Under the pieces are notes generated by a model. The model was not told where the DNA came from. It did not search any database and saw nothing but the letters and a program-made list of their open reading frames with translations. A stretch of DNA of 57,379 nucleotides from Lachnospiraceae bacterium (GTDB lineage: Bacteria; Bacillota; Clostridia; Lachnospirales; Lachnospiraceae): positions 1 through 57,379 of the forward strand of contig JAGAQI010000095.1 in assembly GCA_017622795.1 (NCBI GenBank), given 5' to 3'. This document shows positions 25,304 to 31,697 of this stretch, one piece after another (the first letter of the stretch is position 1; each line of letters begins with the position of its first letter). A program made the position numbers and the translations under genes.

Positions 25304-25375
25304 TGCTCCCAATAGGAATCGAACCTATAACTGACCCTTAGGAGGGGCCCGTTATATCCATTTAACTATGAGAGC
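25304..25375 (-). tRNA. tRNA-Arg (anticodon CCT)
   Basis: 72-nt cloverleaf on the minus strand: acceptor GCTCTCA/TGGGAGC, D-stem GTTA/TAAC, anticodon stem GGCCC/GGGTC with loop CTCCTAA (anticodon CCT, reading AGG), T-stem ATAGG/CCTAT with loop TTCGATT, discriminator A. No encoded CCA. Confidence 0.95.
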
Positions 25376-25395
25376 ACGGTAGAAACCTAAGCTTT

Positions 25396-25424
25396 ATTAT
25401 AGGGGATAGTATTTTTAAAGTCAA
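25396..25424 (-). promoter_or_regulatory. Promoter of tRNA-Arg
   Basis: On the minus strand TTGACT (25419-25424), 17 bp, perfect TATAAT (25396-25401), about 20 bp upstream of the tRNA 5' end. Confidence 0.85.
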
Positions 25425-25515
25425 GATTCTTTGCGCTTTTGCTTGCGGGATTTAAAACAATGGTGTATAGTAGAAATAAGAAGTTTTTCTGCGAAGGATG
25501 AGGAGGAACAGTACT

Positions 25516-26625
25516 ATGGACAGAAAGAAGATTTGGAAAAAAACCGGGTTCGGAATTTTATTCGTGGCGGCTTGTTTTGTCTCTATGTATATTTTAATGA
25601 AATCTAACGAAAATGTGATAATGGTAGCGGTGGCAGCCGTATTATTACTGATTACCGCATTTTTGTTTTTAAATGAAATTTTTTCTGATAAGGCAAAAAA
25701 ATGGGCACCATTGGCAGAAGAAGAGGAAGATACGAAAGAAGTTATGTCAAGTGGTACAGACGGAGAATTCCGTTTAAAAATTGCAAAACACATGAAGGAA
25801 ATGGAAGGGTCCCAAAAGGAACTGATAGAGGTGTTAAAGCAGCAAAACACATTATTCCAGACGCAGATAGAAAATTTGGAGCACGAAATTTATATGCTTT
25901 CCGAAAAGCAGGTAAATCAGTCGAAGTCCGTCATTAAATTCAATAAAGAAAATGCTAGGCAGCTGGCAATCAGTGAGCGTGAAACATTGGAATATGTTAT
26001 GATGGAGCTAAAGAAAGCTATCGAAGACAATGCAGGAACTGTCCGGGTAACTGCAACGTCTGATGAGATGTCTGCGGCGGAAGAATTTTTTACAGAACAG
26101 GAAGCAGCACCTGCAGCGGCACTGGAAGAAGTTTCCGAAGAAGAACTGTTTGAAGTTTCCGACCTTCCGGCAGATGAAGAGTTTATAATTCCGGATTTGC
26201 CGGCACCGGAAGAAATTCCTGAAATTGCAGAAGAACCGGCACCGGAAGAAACACCGGTTCTTGTAGAAGAGCCTGCAACTGCAGATCCGTTTGCAGGACT
26301 TGGCGGTGATCCAAACGCAATGATGACGGCAGATGATATTGCCAAATTATTTGAGATGCAAAGTGCAGCAGACCCGGCTCCGGAAGTAGAACCGGCAGTA
26401 GAAGAAGAGCCGGAGGAATTTGACTTATCTGCATTGTTTGAGGATATTGCAGAAGGTGCCATGGCGGAAGAACAGCAGGCATCTGTGGCAGCAGAACCGG
26501 CACCGGTTGAGGAAGAACCGGAAGCAGCACCGGCAACAGACCCGTTGGCAGGTCTTGGCGGCGATCCGAATGCCATGATGACCCCTGAAGATATTGCGAA
26601 ATTATTAGCATCTATGGGTCAGTAG
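25516..26625 (+). CDS. Acidic membrane protein with repeated C-terminal GGDPNAMMT motif
   Basis: 369 aa from ATG 25516, nine bases after AGGAGG. Two membrane helices (about residues 12-28 and 36-56) are followed by a coiled coil (about 75-140) and a long Glu/Pro/Ala-rich acidic region (about 175-350). Within it a 23-residue unit DPxAGLGGDPNAMMTxxDIAKL occurs twice, at 26284-26352 and at the C-terminus (26539-26607). The repeats look like short binding motifs carried on a disordered arm. No enzymatic domain is visible; a scaffold or adaptor role at the membrane is a guess. It is a single-gene unit between tRNA-Arg and a terminator. Confidence 0.75.
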   Translation: MDRKKIWKKTGFGILFVAACFVSMYILMKSNENVIMVAVAAVLLLITAFLFLNEIFSDKAKKWAPLAEEEEDTKEVMSSGTDGEFRLKIAKHMKEMEGSQKELIEVLKQQNTLFQTQIENLEHEIYMLSEKQVNQSKSVIKFNKENARQLAISERETLEYVMMELKKAIEDNAGTVRVTATSDEMSAAEEFFTEQEAAPAAALEEVSEEELFEVSDLPADEEFIIPDLPAPEEIPEIAEEPAPEETPVLVEEPATADPFAGLGGDPNAMMTADDIAKLFEMQSAADPAPEVEPAVEEEPEEFDLSALFEDIAEGAMAEEQQASVAAEPAPVEEEPEAAPATDPLAGLGGDPNAMMTPEDIAKLLASMGQ

Positions 26626-26644
26626 GCAGAGTTTAGAAAAATGA

Positions 26645-26676
26645 AACCCCTGAGAAAAATCTCAGGGGTTATTTTT
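26645..26676. terminator. Bidirectional terminator between the acidic membrane protein and dacF
   Basis: 10-bp perfect stem AACCCCTGAG / CTCAGGGGTT (26645-26654 with 26661-26670) followed by ATTTTT. The T-run overlaps the last codon of the minus-strand carboxypeptidase gene. Confidence 0.85.
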
Positions 26677-28102
26677 ATGATTTTCTTCTGCCGTATTTTT
26701 CCTGATATGCTTTCTTTTTCCGGCGGAAAGGAAGTTCTACAAGAACAATATAAAAACCGATTGCCAGAACTAAAAAGAACACAATAACTCCGATAATCAA
26801 AGGCCGGTTGTCGCCTTCCGGATTGTCAGAATTCAGGTTCGTACTGGTTTCTGCAGAGTCACCGGTACCATTGTTTTCTGCAGAAGCAGCAGGAACCGGG
26901 GTTAAGGTTGGCGTAGGAGTAGGTGACGGAATTACAATAATATCTTCCGCACTATGGAAAATAATGTCCGCAGAGCCTACGTAATTATCTGCATAATAAA
27001 AGTTTACTTCACCGATTACATTTTCTCCGCTGGCAAAGGCAACGATTGGGGATAATGTAATTTTTTTTGTTAAATCCTGGTAAGATGCGCCGGTTGGGAG
27101 CACCAGGGATGTGTCACTGACAGATAAAGGAGAAGCAACCTCTGAGATAAGAGCCTCCTCATCCTCAAATAAAACCGGAAATGCGTTTTTTGTGGAGCCT
27201 TGGGAAGCAGCCAAAGGGGTCAGTGTAAAATTGTTAAAAGCATAGTCTAAAAGAGCTTTGGTTTCTGCCTGAACCGTGGCGGAATCCGGTGCTTTCATAA
27301 TGGCGCAGATTAAAGTCATGCCGTTTCTTTCAGCGCAGGTGACCAGACAGTTGCCCGCTTTGGAAGTAGAACCGGTTTTTCCTGCAAATACTCCTTCATA
27401 AACCACATTTTTCTTGATAAAAGGATGAGTGTTGGAAATCCACCGTTCCTCATTTTTGTTGGTTGCCGGGATTTTGTGGTTATAGGAACCGGAAACGCGG
27501 CGGAAGGTGGTATATTCCATAGCTTTTCTTGCAATTAATGCTAAATCGTAGGGACAGGAATAATGTTCCTCATGATCAAGACCGTGAGGGTTGACAAAAT
27601 GAGTGTTTACACAACCTAAGTCGTTTGCACGTTCGTTCATGAGAGAAACGAAATAATCCACGGTGCCTCCGATATGCTCCGCAACGGCATAGGAAACTTC
27701 GTTGGCAGAGGCCAGCAAAATAGCAAAAAGAGCGTTTTCCATATCGATGGATTCGCCGGCAATGAGACCGATACGGCTACTGTCCCAGCCGATGCTTTCC
27801 ACCGATGCTTTGGAGCAGGTTACCACATCAGATAACGGGCACTGTTCAATAGCGAGTAGTGAAGTCATCAGCTTTGTGGTGCTGGCGGGATAGAATGCCT
27901 CATAGGCATTTTTGTTGTAAAGTACGGATCCTGTGGAAGCTTCTATTACAACAGCGGCGGCACTTTTTAGTTCCGGAGCCTCCGGCCACTGTGCAGAAGG
28001 CGTGGTGACCGGATCATCGGCAAGAGCCGGAACCGGTGCGCTTGTAATAAACAGCGCAGCTGTAATCACTCCCAACAGGAGAAGTTTTAGTTTTTGTTTC
28101 AT
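26675..28102 (-). CDS. D-alanyl-D-alanine carboxypeptidase (DacF/PBP5-like, serine type)
   Basis: 475 aa. The signal peptide (1-28) ends APVPALA. The peptidase S11 domain has all three active-site motifs: STTK (Ser74-Lys77), SAN (132-134) and KTG (242-244). It trims the terminal D-Ala from peptidoglycan pentapeptides outside the membrane. After the PBP5-associated beta domain come a Pro/Thr linker (PSPTPTPTLTPVP) and a C-terminal membrane helix (about 438-458) with a basic tail. This differs from the amphipathic anchor of classic PBP5. It is 9 bp downstream of trxA on the same strand. Confidence 0.93.
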   Translation of the reverse strand: MKQKLKLLLLGVITAALFITSAPVPALADDPVTTPSAQWPEAPELKSAAAVVIEASTGSVLYNKNAYEAFYPASTTKLMTSLLAIEQCPLSDVVTCSKASVESIGWDSSRIGLIAGESIDMENALFAILLASANEVSYAVAEHIGGTVDYFVSLMNERANDLGCVNTHFVNPHGLDHEEHYSCPYDLALIARKAMEYTTFRRVSGSYNHKIPATNKNEERWISNTHPFIKKNVVYEGVFAGKTGSTSKAGNCLVTCAERNGMTLICAIMKAPDSATVQAETKALLDYAFNNFTLTPLAASQGSTKNAFPVLFEDEEALISEVASPLSVSDTSLVLPTGASYQDLTKKITLSPIVAFASGENVIGEVNFYYADNYVGSADIIFHSAEDIIVIPSPTPTPTLTPVPAASAENNGTGDSAETSTNLNSDNPEGDNRPLIIGVIVFFLVLAIGFYIVLVELPFRRKKKAYQEKYGRRKS

Positions 28103-28111
28103 AGAGTCCTC

Positions 28112-28429
28112 TTACAGCAGGCTGTTTAACACCTGCTCAATTTCTGTTTTGGAAACGACGCCGATGCTTTTGTTCACAAGTTCGCCGTTTTTAAAATAAA
28201 GAAGGGTCGGAATCGACTGGATGCCATAATTCTGTGCAGTATCCATGGCGTTGTCTACGTTTAACTTTCCGATTTTTGCTTTGCCTTCCCATTCACCCGC
28301 TAAAGCTTCGATTACCGGTGCCAGCATTTTGCACGGACCGCACCAGTCAGCGTAAAAATCTACCAAAACAGGGATGTCGGAAGACAGTACTTCCTGATTA
28401 AAATTTTCGTCTGTGAAATGAATTGCCAT
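28112..28429 (-). CDS. trxA: Thioredoxin
   Basis: 105 aa from ATG 28429, preceded by GGAGGAATATT on the minus strand. The redox motif WCGPCK is at residues 29-34, followed by the standard LAPVIEALAGEWEGKAKIGKLNVDNA, cis-Pro (SIPTLLYF) and a final helix. It is a cytoplasmic disulfide reductant of normal length. It lies directly upstream of the carboxypeptidase gene, and its start overlaps the end of a small open frame. Confidence 0.96.
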   Translation of the reverse strand: MAIHFTDENFNQEVLSSDIPVLVDFYADWCGPCKMLAPVIEALAGEWEGKAKIGKLNVDNAMDTAQNYGIQSIPTLLYFKNGELVNKSIGVVSKTEIEQVLNSLL

Positions 28430-28601
28430 AATATTCCTCCTTGTTTTCTTTACAATTTCTTCTTTTAGTATGCTCACTTTCCGGCGGGTTAATCAACCGG
28501 ATTACTTCCTGCAGGGACTGATAGATACAGAGCGCTTTGCAATTTAAGCTTGGACGGTCCGCAAAAAAGTCGGCCAGACGTCGTTTTAACGGGTAAGACA
28601 T
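28398..28601 (-). CDS. Small basic protein overlapping the start of trxA
   Basis: 67-aa frame whose ATG (28601) follows AAAAAGGAGCCATTCC, a proper ribosome site. The product (MSYPLKRRLADFFADRPSLNCK...) is basic and hydrophilic with no domain I recognise. Its end overlaps trxA by 32 bases and it covers the trxA ribosome site, so its translation may be coupled to trxA. It could also be only a leader frame. Confidence 0.4.
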   Translation of the reverse strand: MSYPLKRRLADFFADRPSLNCKALCIYQSLQEVIRLINPPESEHTKRRNCKENKEEYYGNSFHRRKF

Positions 28602-28643
28602 GGAATGGCTCCTTTTTGTGATACTATCAGTATATTCTTTTTG

Positions 28644-29282
28644 TTAACGGTATGCTACCAAACGGAAAATCGGGTTTCCCATGGAAGAAAACTTTTCTTC
28701 ATATTCCGTCATGATGTTGCCCTCGGCATATTCGCTGTGATGCAAATCAAAGGTGACATCCTTTAACCGCCAGCCGGCCAGTGGTACCTGTTCCAAAGAA
28801 AAATCAAACAAAATACGGTTATCGGTTTTAAACATGACCTCTCCGTTTTTTGCAAGAATCTGATGGTAACGGGCAAAAAATTCCGTGGAAGTAAGACGTC
28901 TCTTTGCATGACGGTCCTTTGGCCATGGGTCGGAGAAGTTTAAGTAAATCCGCGCAATTTCTTCCGGAGCAAAAATATCAGCAATATTTTTTGCATCTTC
29001 ACAAAGATAAAACAGATTTTGGATTTCTTCTTCCTGCTCCCGTTTTTCCAAAGCACGTACCAAAACGCTGTCATAGCGTTCAATGCCGATATAATTAATA
29101 TCCGGATTTTGCTTTGCCAGTGCGGTTAGGAAACGGCCTTTCCCCATGCCGATTTCAATGTGAATCGGATTTTGGTTACCGAATACCTCCTGCCAATGTC
29201 CTTTTTTTGAAGCTGCATCATGAATTACGAGGCTGCTGGCCTCAATGGCTTCTTTTGCCCCTTTAACTTTTCTGAGTCGCAT
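28644..29282 (-). CDS. trmB: TrmB, tRNA (guanine-N7)-methyltransferase
   Basis: 212 aa from ATG 29282, with GAGAGGA just upstream; the ATG at 29294 contains that site. It methylates N7 of G46 in tRNAs. The SAM motif IEIGMGKGRFLTALA and the catalytic stretch YLNFSDPWPKDRHAKRRLTS are complete, and the ending SMGNPIFRL is typical. Just downstream of the integration locus, it has its own promoter. Normal length for the family. Confidence 0.95.
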   Translation of the reverse strand: MRLRKVKGAKEAIEASSLVIHDAASKKGHWQEVFGNQNPIHIEIGMGKGRFLTALAKQNPDINYIGIERYDSVLVRALEKREQEEEIQNLFYLCEDAKNIADIFAPEEIARIYLNFSDPWPKDRHAKRRLTSTEFFARYHQILAKNGEVMFKTDNRILFDFSLEQVPLAGWRLKDVTFDLHHSEYAEGNIMTEYEEKFSSMGNPIFRLVAYR

Positions 29283-29367
29283 GGTTCCTCTCATTCTGCC
29301 GGTTAGGCGGTATGTGTAAAATAAACAAATAAGTCATGGCAGAAATATGACTCTGCTCTGACTTATA

Positions 29368-29396
29368 ATGATACCTTATTTTTTGTACTTCGTCAA
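29368..29396 (-). promoter_or_regulatory. Promoter of trmB
   Basis: On the minus strand TTGACG (29391-29396), 17 bp, TATCAT (29368-29373). Transcript would start about 75 bp before trmB. Confidence 0.65.
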
Positions 29397-29472
29397 TTGG
29401 AAAGAAACGTTGTATTGTAATGCGTGCTGCTTACATCCGCAATGCGCCTCTCGTAACCTACGGCTATTCGGT

Positions 29473-29491
29473 CGCAGGGCTGTGCCCTGCG
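29473..29491. repeat. Short perfect hairpin between trmB promoter and attL
   Basis: CGCAGGGC-TGT-GCCCTGCG, an 8-bp perfect stem without a T-run on its plus-strand side. It sits next to the T-tract of the old tRNA-Lys terminator. Apart from this, the 295 bp between trmB and the prophage hold only the trmB promoter, a tRNA terminator and attL. Confidence 0.5.
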
Positions 29492-29492
29492 C

Positions 29493-29538
29493 AAAAAAAA
29501 GCACCGACCCCAACGCTAAACGTCAAAACCGATACTTC
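29493..29538 (-). terminator. Original chromosomal tRNA-Lys terminator, now stranded at attL
   Basis: On the minus strand a 15-bp stem rich in G-U pairs, GTATCGGTTTTGACG / CGTTGGGGTCGGTGC with loop TTTAG, ends in T8. It is homologous to the terminator now serving the intact tRNA-Lys at the other end of the prophage. Confidence 0.8.
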
Positions 29539-29585
29539 ATAGTGCGCGATCAGGGGCTCGAACCCTGGACACCCTGATTAAGAGT
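29523..29585. repeat. attL: attL: 63-bp direct repeat with the 3' half of tRNA-Lys
   Basis: Identical over 63 bp to 40229-40291. It contains the tRNA-Lys 3' end back to the anticodon loop plus 20 bp downstream of the tRNA. The remaining 5' half of the tRNA is absent here, so this copy is a non-functional fragment left by integration. Confidence 0.95.
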
Positions 29586-30186
29586 TTTGTGATGGATTTG
29601 TAGGTTTTTGTAATTCTGCTTTTGGGAACTTTAGTTCATCGAATGCATAGTTGATTTCTTTAATATAATCTGTACCGGCATAAATTCTTATTAATGGAAT
29701 TTTTACAGTGAAAAAAAGGTCGTTTTTGAATTGGTCTGCTTTGGTAGCTTTTTTTGTGGTGTGGCTTGGGTCATCTAGTTCGATGGCTGCTACTGTTTCA
29801 CAGTTTGCATTTAGTAGTACAAAGTCAACATGTCTTGATTTAATATATCCCCGGTATTTATTCCGGTTCTGTTTGTCCGTTACGTATATAATATCTTCCA
29901 GGCGGACTTTTGGGCAGACTAAGAGACGGCGCTTTAATGCTTCTCTTACCAGGGTGATAAAAAATGTGTGTTCTGTTTTTGTTAAAAGGTGTCCTTTGGC
30001 GTATGGCAAATAATTTGGATTGTATTCAGTAAGGTCTTTTTTTCTTATAATTGGCTCAAAATCTGCTTCGTATTCTGCTTTATGTTTTTTATATTCTTTT
30101 CTTTGTTTAGCATCTTTTATTAAATTGCTAATAATTTTGTATATTAAGATTAGTAGTAAGATTAGAATGAATTTTATAAATTTCAT
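29578..30186 (-). CDS. DUF2726-like membrane-anchored protein (phage cargo)
   Basis: 202 aa. One N-terminal membrane helix (about residues 4-22) and a charged linker lead to a domain with YLPYAKGHLLTKTEHTFFITLVREAL, VDFVLLNANCETVAAIELDDPSH and IPLIRIYAGTDY. This is the pattern of DUF2726, a nuclease-like fold in which the D and E/D residues line up with a restriction-endonuclease-type core. Its stop codon lies inside the att repeat, so it is the last gene before the phage-chromosome junction. It is downstream of the repressor on the same strand and would be expressed in the lysogen. A role in immunity or host modulation is inference. Confidence 0.72.
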   Translation of the reverse strand: MKFIKFILILLLILIYKIISNLIKDAKQRKEYKKHKAEYEADFEPIIRKKDLTEYNPNYLPYAKGHLLTKTEHTFFITLVREALKRRLLVCPKVRLEDIIYVTDKQNRNKYRGYIKSRHVDFVLLNANCETVAAIELDDPSHTTKKATKADQFKNDLFFTVKIPLIRIYAGTDYIKEINYAFDELKFPKAELQKPTNPSQNS

Positions 30187-30201
30187 GTTATTTTCTCCTG
30201 T

Positions 30202-30555
30202 TTATTCAATCTTGTATTCGGATGATTTTCCCCGTTGTGGATATTTTGAAGCAATAAATTCTGCCTGTTCCAAGATACGGTTCTTGCCTTCTTGGTTACA
30301 TTGGTCATAGTAATTTAGGAGCAGCTGCTTATCTTCCGGAATTTGTTCTGGAAGCTCTTCTTTTCCGGTGATAAGATAATTAATTGATACATTTAATGCT
30401 TTTGCAATTGGTTCCACATAAATACTTCCAGGATCAGAATTACGTTTTATCCAACTTTGTATGGTTGAATATGAAATATTTAGTTTTTTTGCAAGATCAG
30501 CTTTGCTGATTTTTCTTTCTGTCATTATTTTTGACATTCTTTCAGGTAAAGTCAT
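30202..30555 (-). CDS. XRE-family phage repressor
   Basis: 117 aa from ATG 30555 (AGGAG upstream); a longer frame to 30705 would run through the operators and is rejected. The helix-turn-helix (residues 1-60) reads MSKIMTERKISKADLAKKLNISYSTIQSWIKRNSDPG. The C-terminal part (about 75-117) is helical and probably dimerises; there is no LexA-type protease domain. It is divergent from the virion genes, and matching TTGCGCAA-type sites lie between them, so it is the likely lysogeny repressor and autorepressor. Confidence 0.85.
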   Translation of the reverse strand: MTLPERMSKIMTERKISKADLAKKLNISYSTIQSWIKRNSDPGSIYVEPIAKALNVSINYLITGKEELPEQIPEDKQLLLNYYDQCNQEGKNRILEQAEFIASKYPQRGKSSEYKIE

Positions 30556-30568
30556 AATTTCTCCTAAA

Positions 30569-30652
30569 TTGCGCAATTGAGCAAAATTATGGTTGACATT
30601 AATGCAAAAGCGTGATATTTTATAATTGTGATTGTGCAATTGCGCAATTGCT
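30569..30652. promoter_or_regulatory. Divergent phage promoters with repeated operators
   Basis: Operator-like dyads occur at 30569-30584 (TTGCGCAATTGAGCAA) and 30632-30651 (TTGTGCAATTGCGCAATTGC). Plus-strand promoter: TTGACA (30593-30598), 17 bp, TATTTT. Minus-strand promoter: TTGCGC within the right operator, 17 bp, TATAAA (30619-30624). A repressor bound at both sites would cover both promoters. The two start regions face each other, so the divergent transcripts overlap. Confidence 0.75.
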
Positions 30653-30728
30653 AGTTTCGGTTTTGTTTTACCTTTCATTATAACGCAAAACGTGCTGATT
30701 TGCAAATGGAAGGGCTATAAGAAAATCC

Positions 30729-30777
30729 GCTGCAGTGTCCTTGCTGCAGCACTCCGGTAATCCTCCTGCAGTGCAGG
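30729..30777. repeat. Paired hairpins in the phage leader
   Basis: Hairpin 1: GCTGCAG (30729-30735) / CTGCAGC (30744-30750). Hairpin 2: CCTGC (30765-30769) / GCAGG (30773-30777). Between these and the first gene, GCGAATAGC occurs twice (30790-30798 and 30808-30816). The packaging signal or a strand origin of a filamentous phage would look like this, but no function can be assigned. Confidence 0.5.
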
Positions 30778-30837
30778 AATTACATAAAAGCGAATAGCTA
30801 AAAAAATGCGAATAGCGGAAAGAAGAGGTAGAGAATT

Positions 30838-31086
30838 ATGGTAGTTGTTGGTAAGAATTCCTTTTTAAAAAAGGACAAAACAGGTATGTGCTATGTACTA
30901 GTTTGTATAGTTGATTTTTCAAATAATCAATTGTCTAGTGGTGCGTTAGGACATAATGCAAGAAATATTTTTGTTAGTAAGGATTTCTATGATCGGGTTC
31001 AAGAAGAACATTTTAATAGAGAATGTGTTTTTGATTATGGTACAAATTCTTTCGGTAGTCCGGAACCTGTTGGGTTTATTTTTTGA
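30838..31086 (+). CDS. Small phage protein, possible ssDNA-binding protein
   Basis: 82 aa, first gene of the rightward phage operon, with GAAGAGGTAGAG before the ATG. Mostly beta-strand pattern with aromatic residues (CYVLVCIVDF, NIFVSKDFYDRV, CVFDYGTNSFGSPEPVGFIF). Size, predicted fold type and position before the coat gene resemble the gene V ssDNA-binding protein of M13 (87 aa), but no sequence motif proves it. It could also be a phage protein of another role. Confidence 0.5.
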   Translation: MVVVGKNSFLKKDKTGMCYVLVCIVDFSNNQLSSGALGHNARNIFVSKDFYDRVQEEHFNRECVFDYGTNSFGSPEPVGFIF

Positions 31087-31122
31087 AGAGAGTTAAATTA
31101 TTGCTTTTAACATATTCCCAGA

Positions 31123-31152
31123 GGGAAGTGTTCCAGCGATGGGATACTTCCC
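31123..31152 (+). promoter_or_regulatory. Strong 12-bp hairpin upstream of the coat cluster
   Basis: Arms 31123-31134 and 31141-31152 pair over 12 bp with only G-U deviations; loop AGCGAT. It lacks a T-run, so it is not a standard terminator. It separates the first phage gene from the next and may be an RNA processing or stability element, or a DNA signal in the single-stranded genome. Confidence 0.6.
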
Positions 31153-31172
31153 TTCCCTATTTTGAGGTGTAT

Positions 31173-31400
31173 ATGAATAGATTTGCTTTTAAGAGATTAT
31201 ATAGTGATTTGACTGTAAGAGTAAAGGATGAAGGTAAAAAGAATTCCTCCTGGTTAATGGGTTTTTTGCAAGGTCTTGGTAATCGTAAATTAACTGGTTA
31301 TCAATGCGCTGCATTTGTCGATCTTCTCCTTGTCCATCCGGAGGAACCGGAGTTGGATATTCTTCCTGCTCCGGAAGTTCCGGAAATAAAAAGACCTTAG
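31173..31400 (+). CDS. Small hypothetical phage protein
   Basis: 75 aa from ATG 31173 (GAGGTGTAT upstream); a TTG start at 31083 would overlap the hairpin and is less likely. The product is basic in its first half (MNRFAFKRLYSDLTVRVKDEGKK) with a central HTH-like or helical stretch (LTGYQCAAFVDLLLVHP). It ends in a Pro/Glu tail (LDILPAPEVPEIKRP). Cytoplasmic, function unknown; position suggests replication or coat regulation. Confidence 0.6.
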   Translation: MNRFAFKRLYSDLTVRVKDEGKKNSSWLMGFLQGLGNRKLTGYQCAAFVDLLLVHPEEPELDILPAPEVPEIKRP

Positions 31401-31454
31401 CGCAAAGGTATAAGTGTAACTATAAAAATTTGTTTGAAAAAGTGAGGTAGGAAA

Positions 31455-31634
31455 ATGGCTTTTATGGTGTTAACTGAAACTGCTTCCGGTATTGATGTGA
31501 CTGTTGTCGACTCTATCCTGGAAGTAACTAGAACTATTCTTGGCATGTTTACAGTTTTCCCTCTTAATGTGTTTTTAACTGCTGCTGTCGTTGGTATTGG
31601 TATCAACGTGTTCAGAAAGTTAAAGCGCAGCTGA
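31455..31634 (+). CDS. Putative major coat protein (pVIII-like)
   Basis: 59 aa, ATG 31455 with GAGGTAGGAAA upstream. It has the three-part layout of filamentous phage coat proteins: an amphipathic N-terminal part with acidic residues (E8, D14, D19, E23), a hydrophobic segment (about residues 31-52, including LTAAVVGIGINVF) and a basic end (RKLKRS). There is no cleavable signal peptide, as in Pf-type coats. Codons end in C more often than in neighbouring phage genes, and a strong terminator follows directly, both expected for the most abundant virion protein. Identification rests on architecture and position. Confidence 0.78.
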   Translation: MAFMVLTETASGIDVTVVDSILEVTRTILGMFTVFPLNVFLTAAVVGIGINVFRKLKRS

Positions 31635-31651
31635 TCGGGGGCACATTGCCA

Positions 31652-31682
31652 GGGTGTACTTCGTAGAAGTACACCCTTTTTT
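31652..31682 (+). terminator. Strong terminator after the coat gene
   Basis: Perfect 10-bp stem GGGTGTACTT / AAGTACACCC with loop CGTAG, then T6. Placed between the coat gene and the minor coat genes, as in M13 behind gene VIII, giving high coat and low downstream expression. Confidence 0.93.
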
Positions 31683-31697
31683 CAAAGGAGATTATCT

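Noticed and set aside
25917-26576. 219-aa Ser/Ala/Gly-rich frame opposite the acidic membrane protein
   Set aside because: Low-complexity mirror of the Glu/Pro/Ala codons; no start signal.
29368-29577. 69-aa plus-strand frame
   Set aside because: It runs through the trmB promoter, a terminator and a tRNA fragment; chance frame.
31083-31172. TTG start extending the small phage gene
   Set aside because: It lacks a suitable ribosome site and would translate through a strong hairpin; ATG 31173 has GAGGTG upstream.
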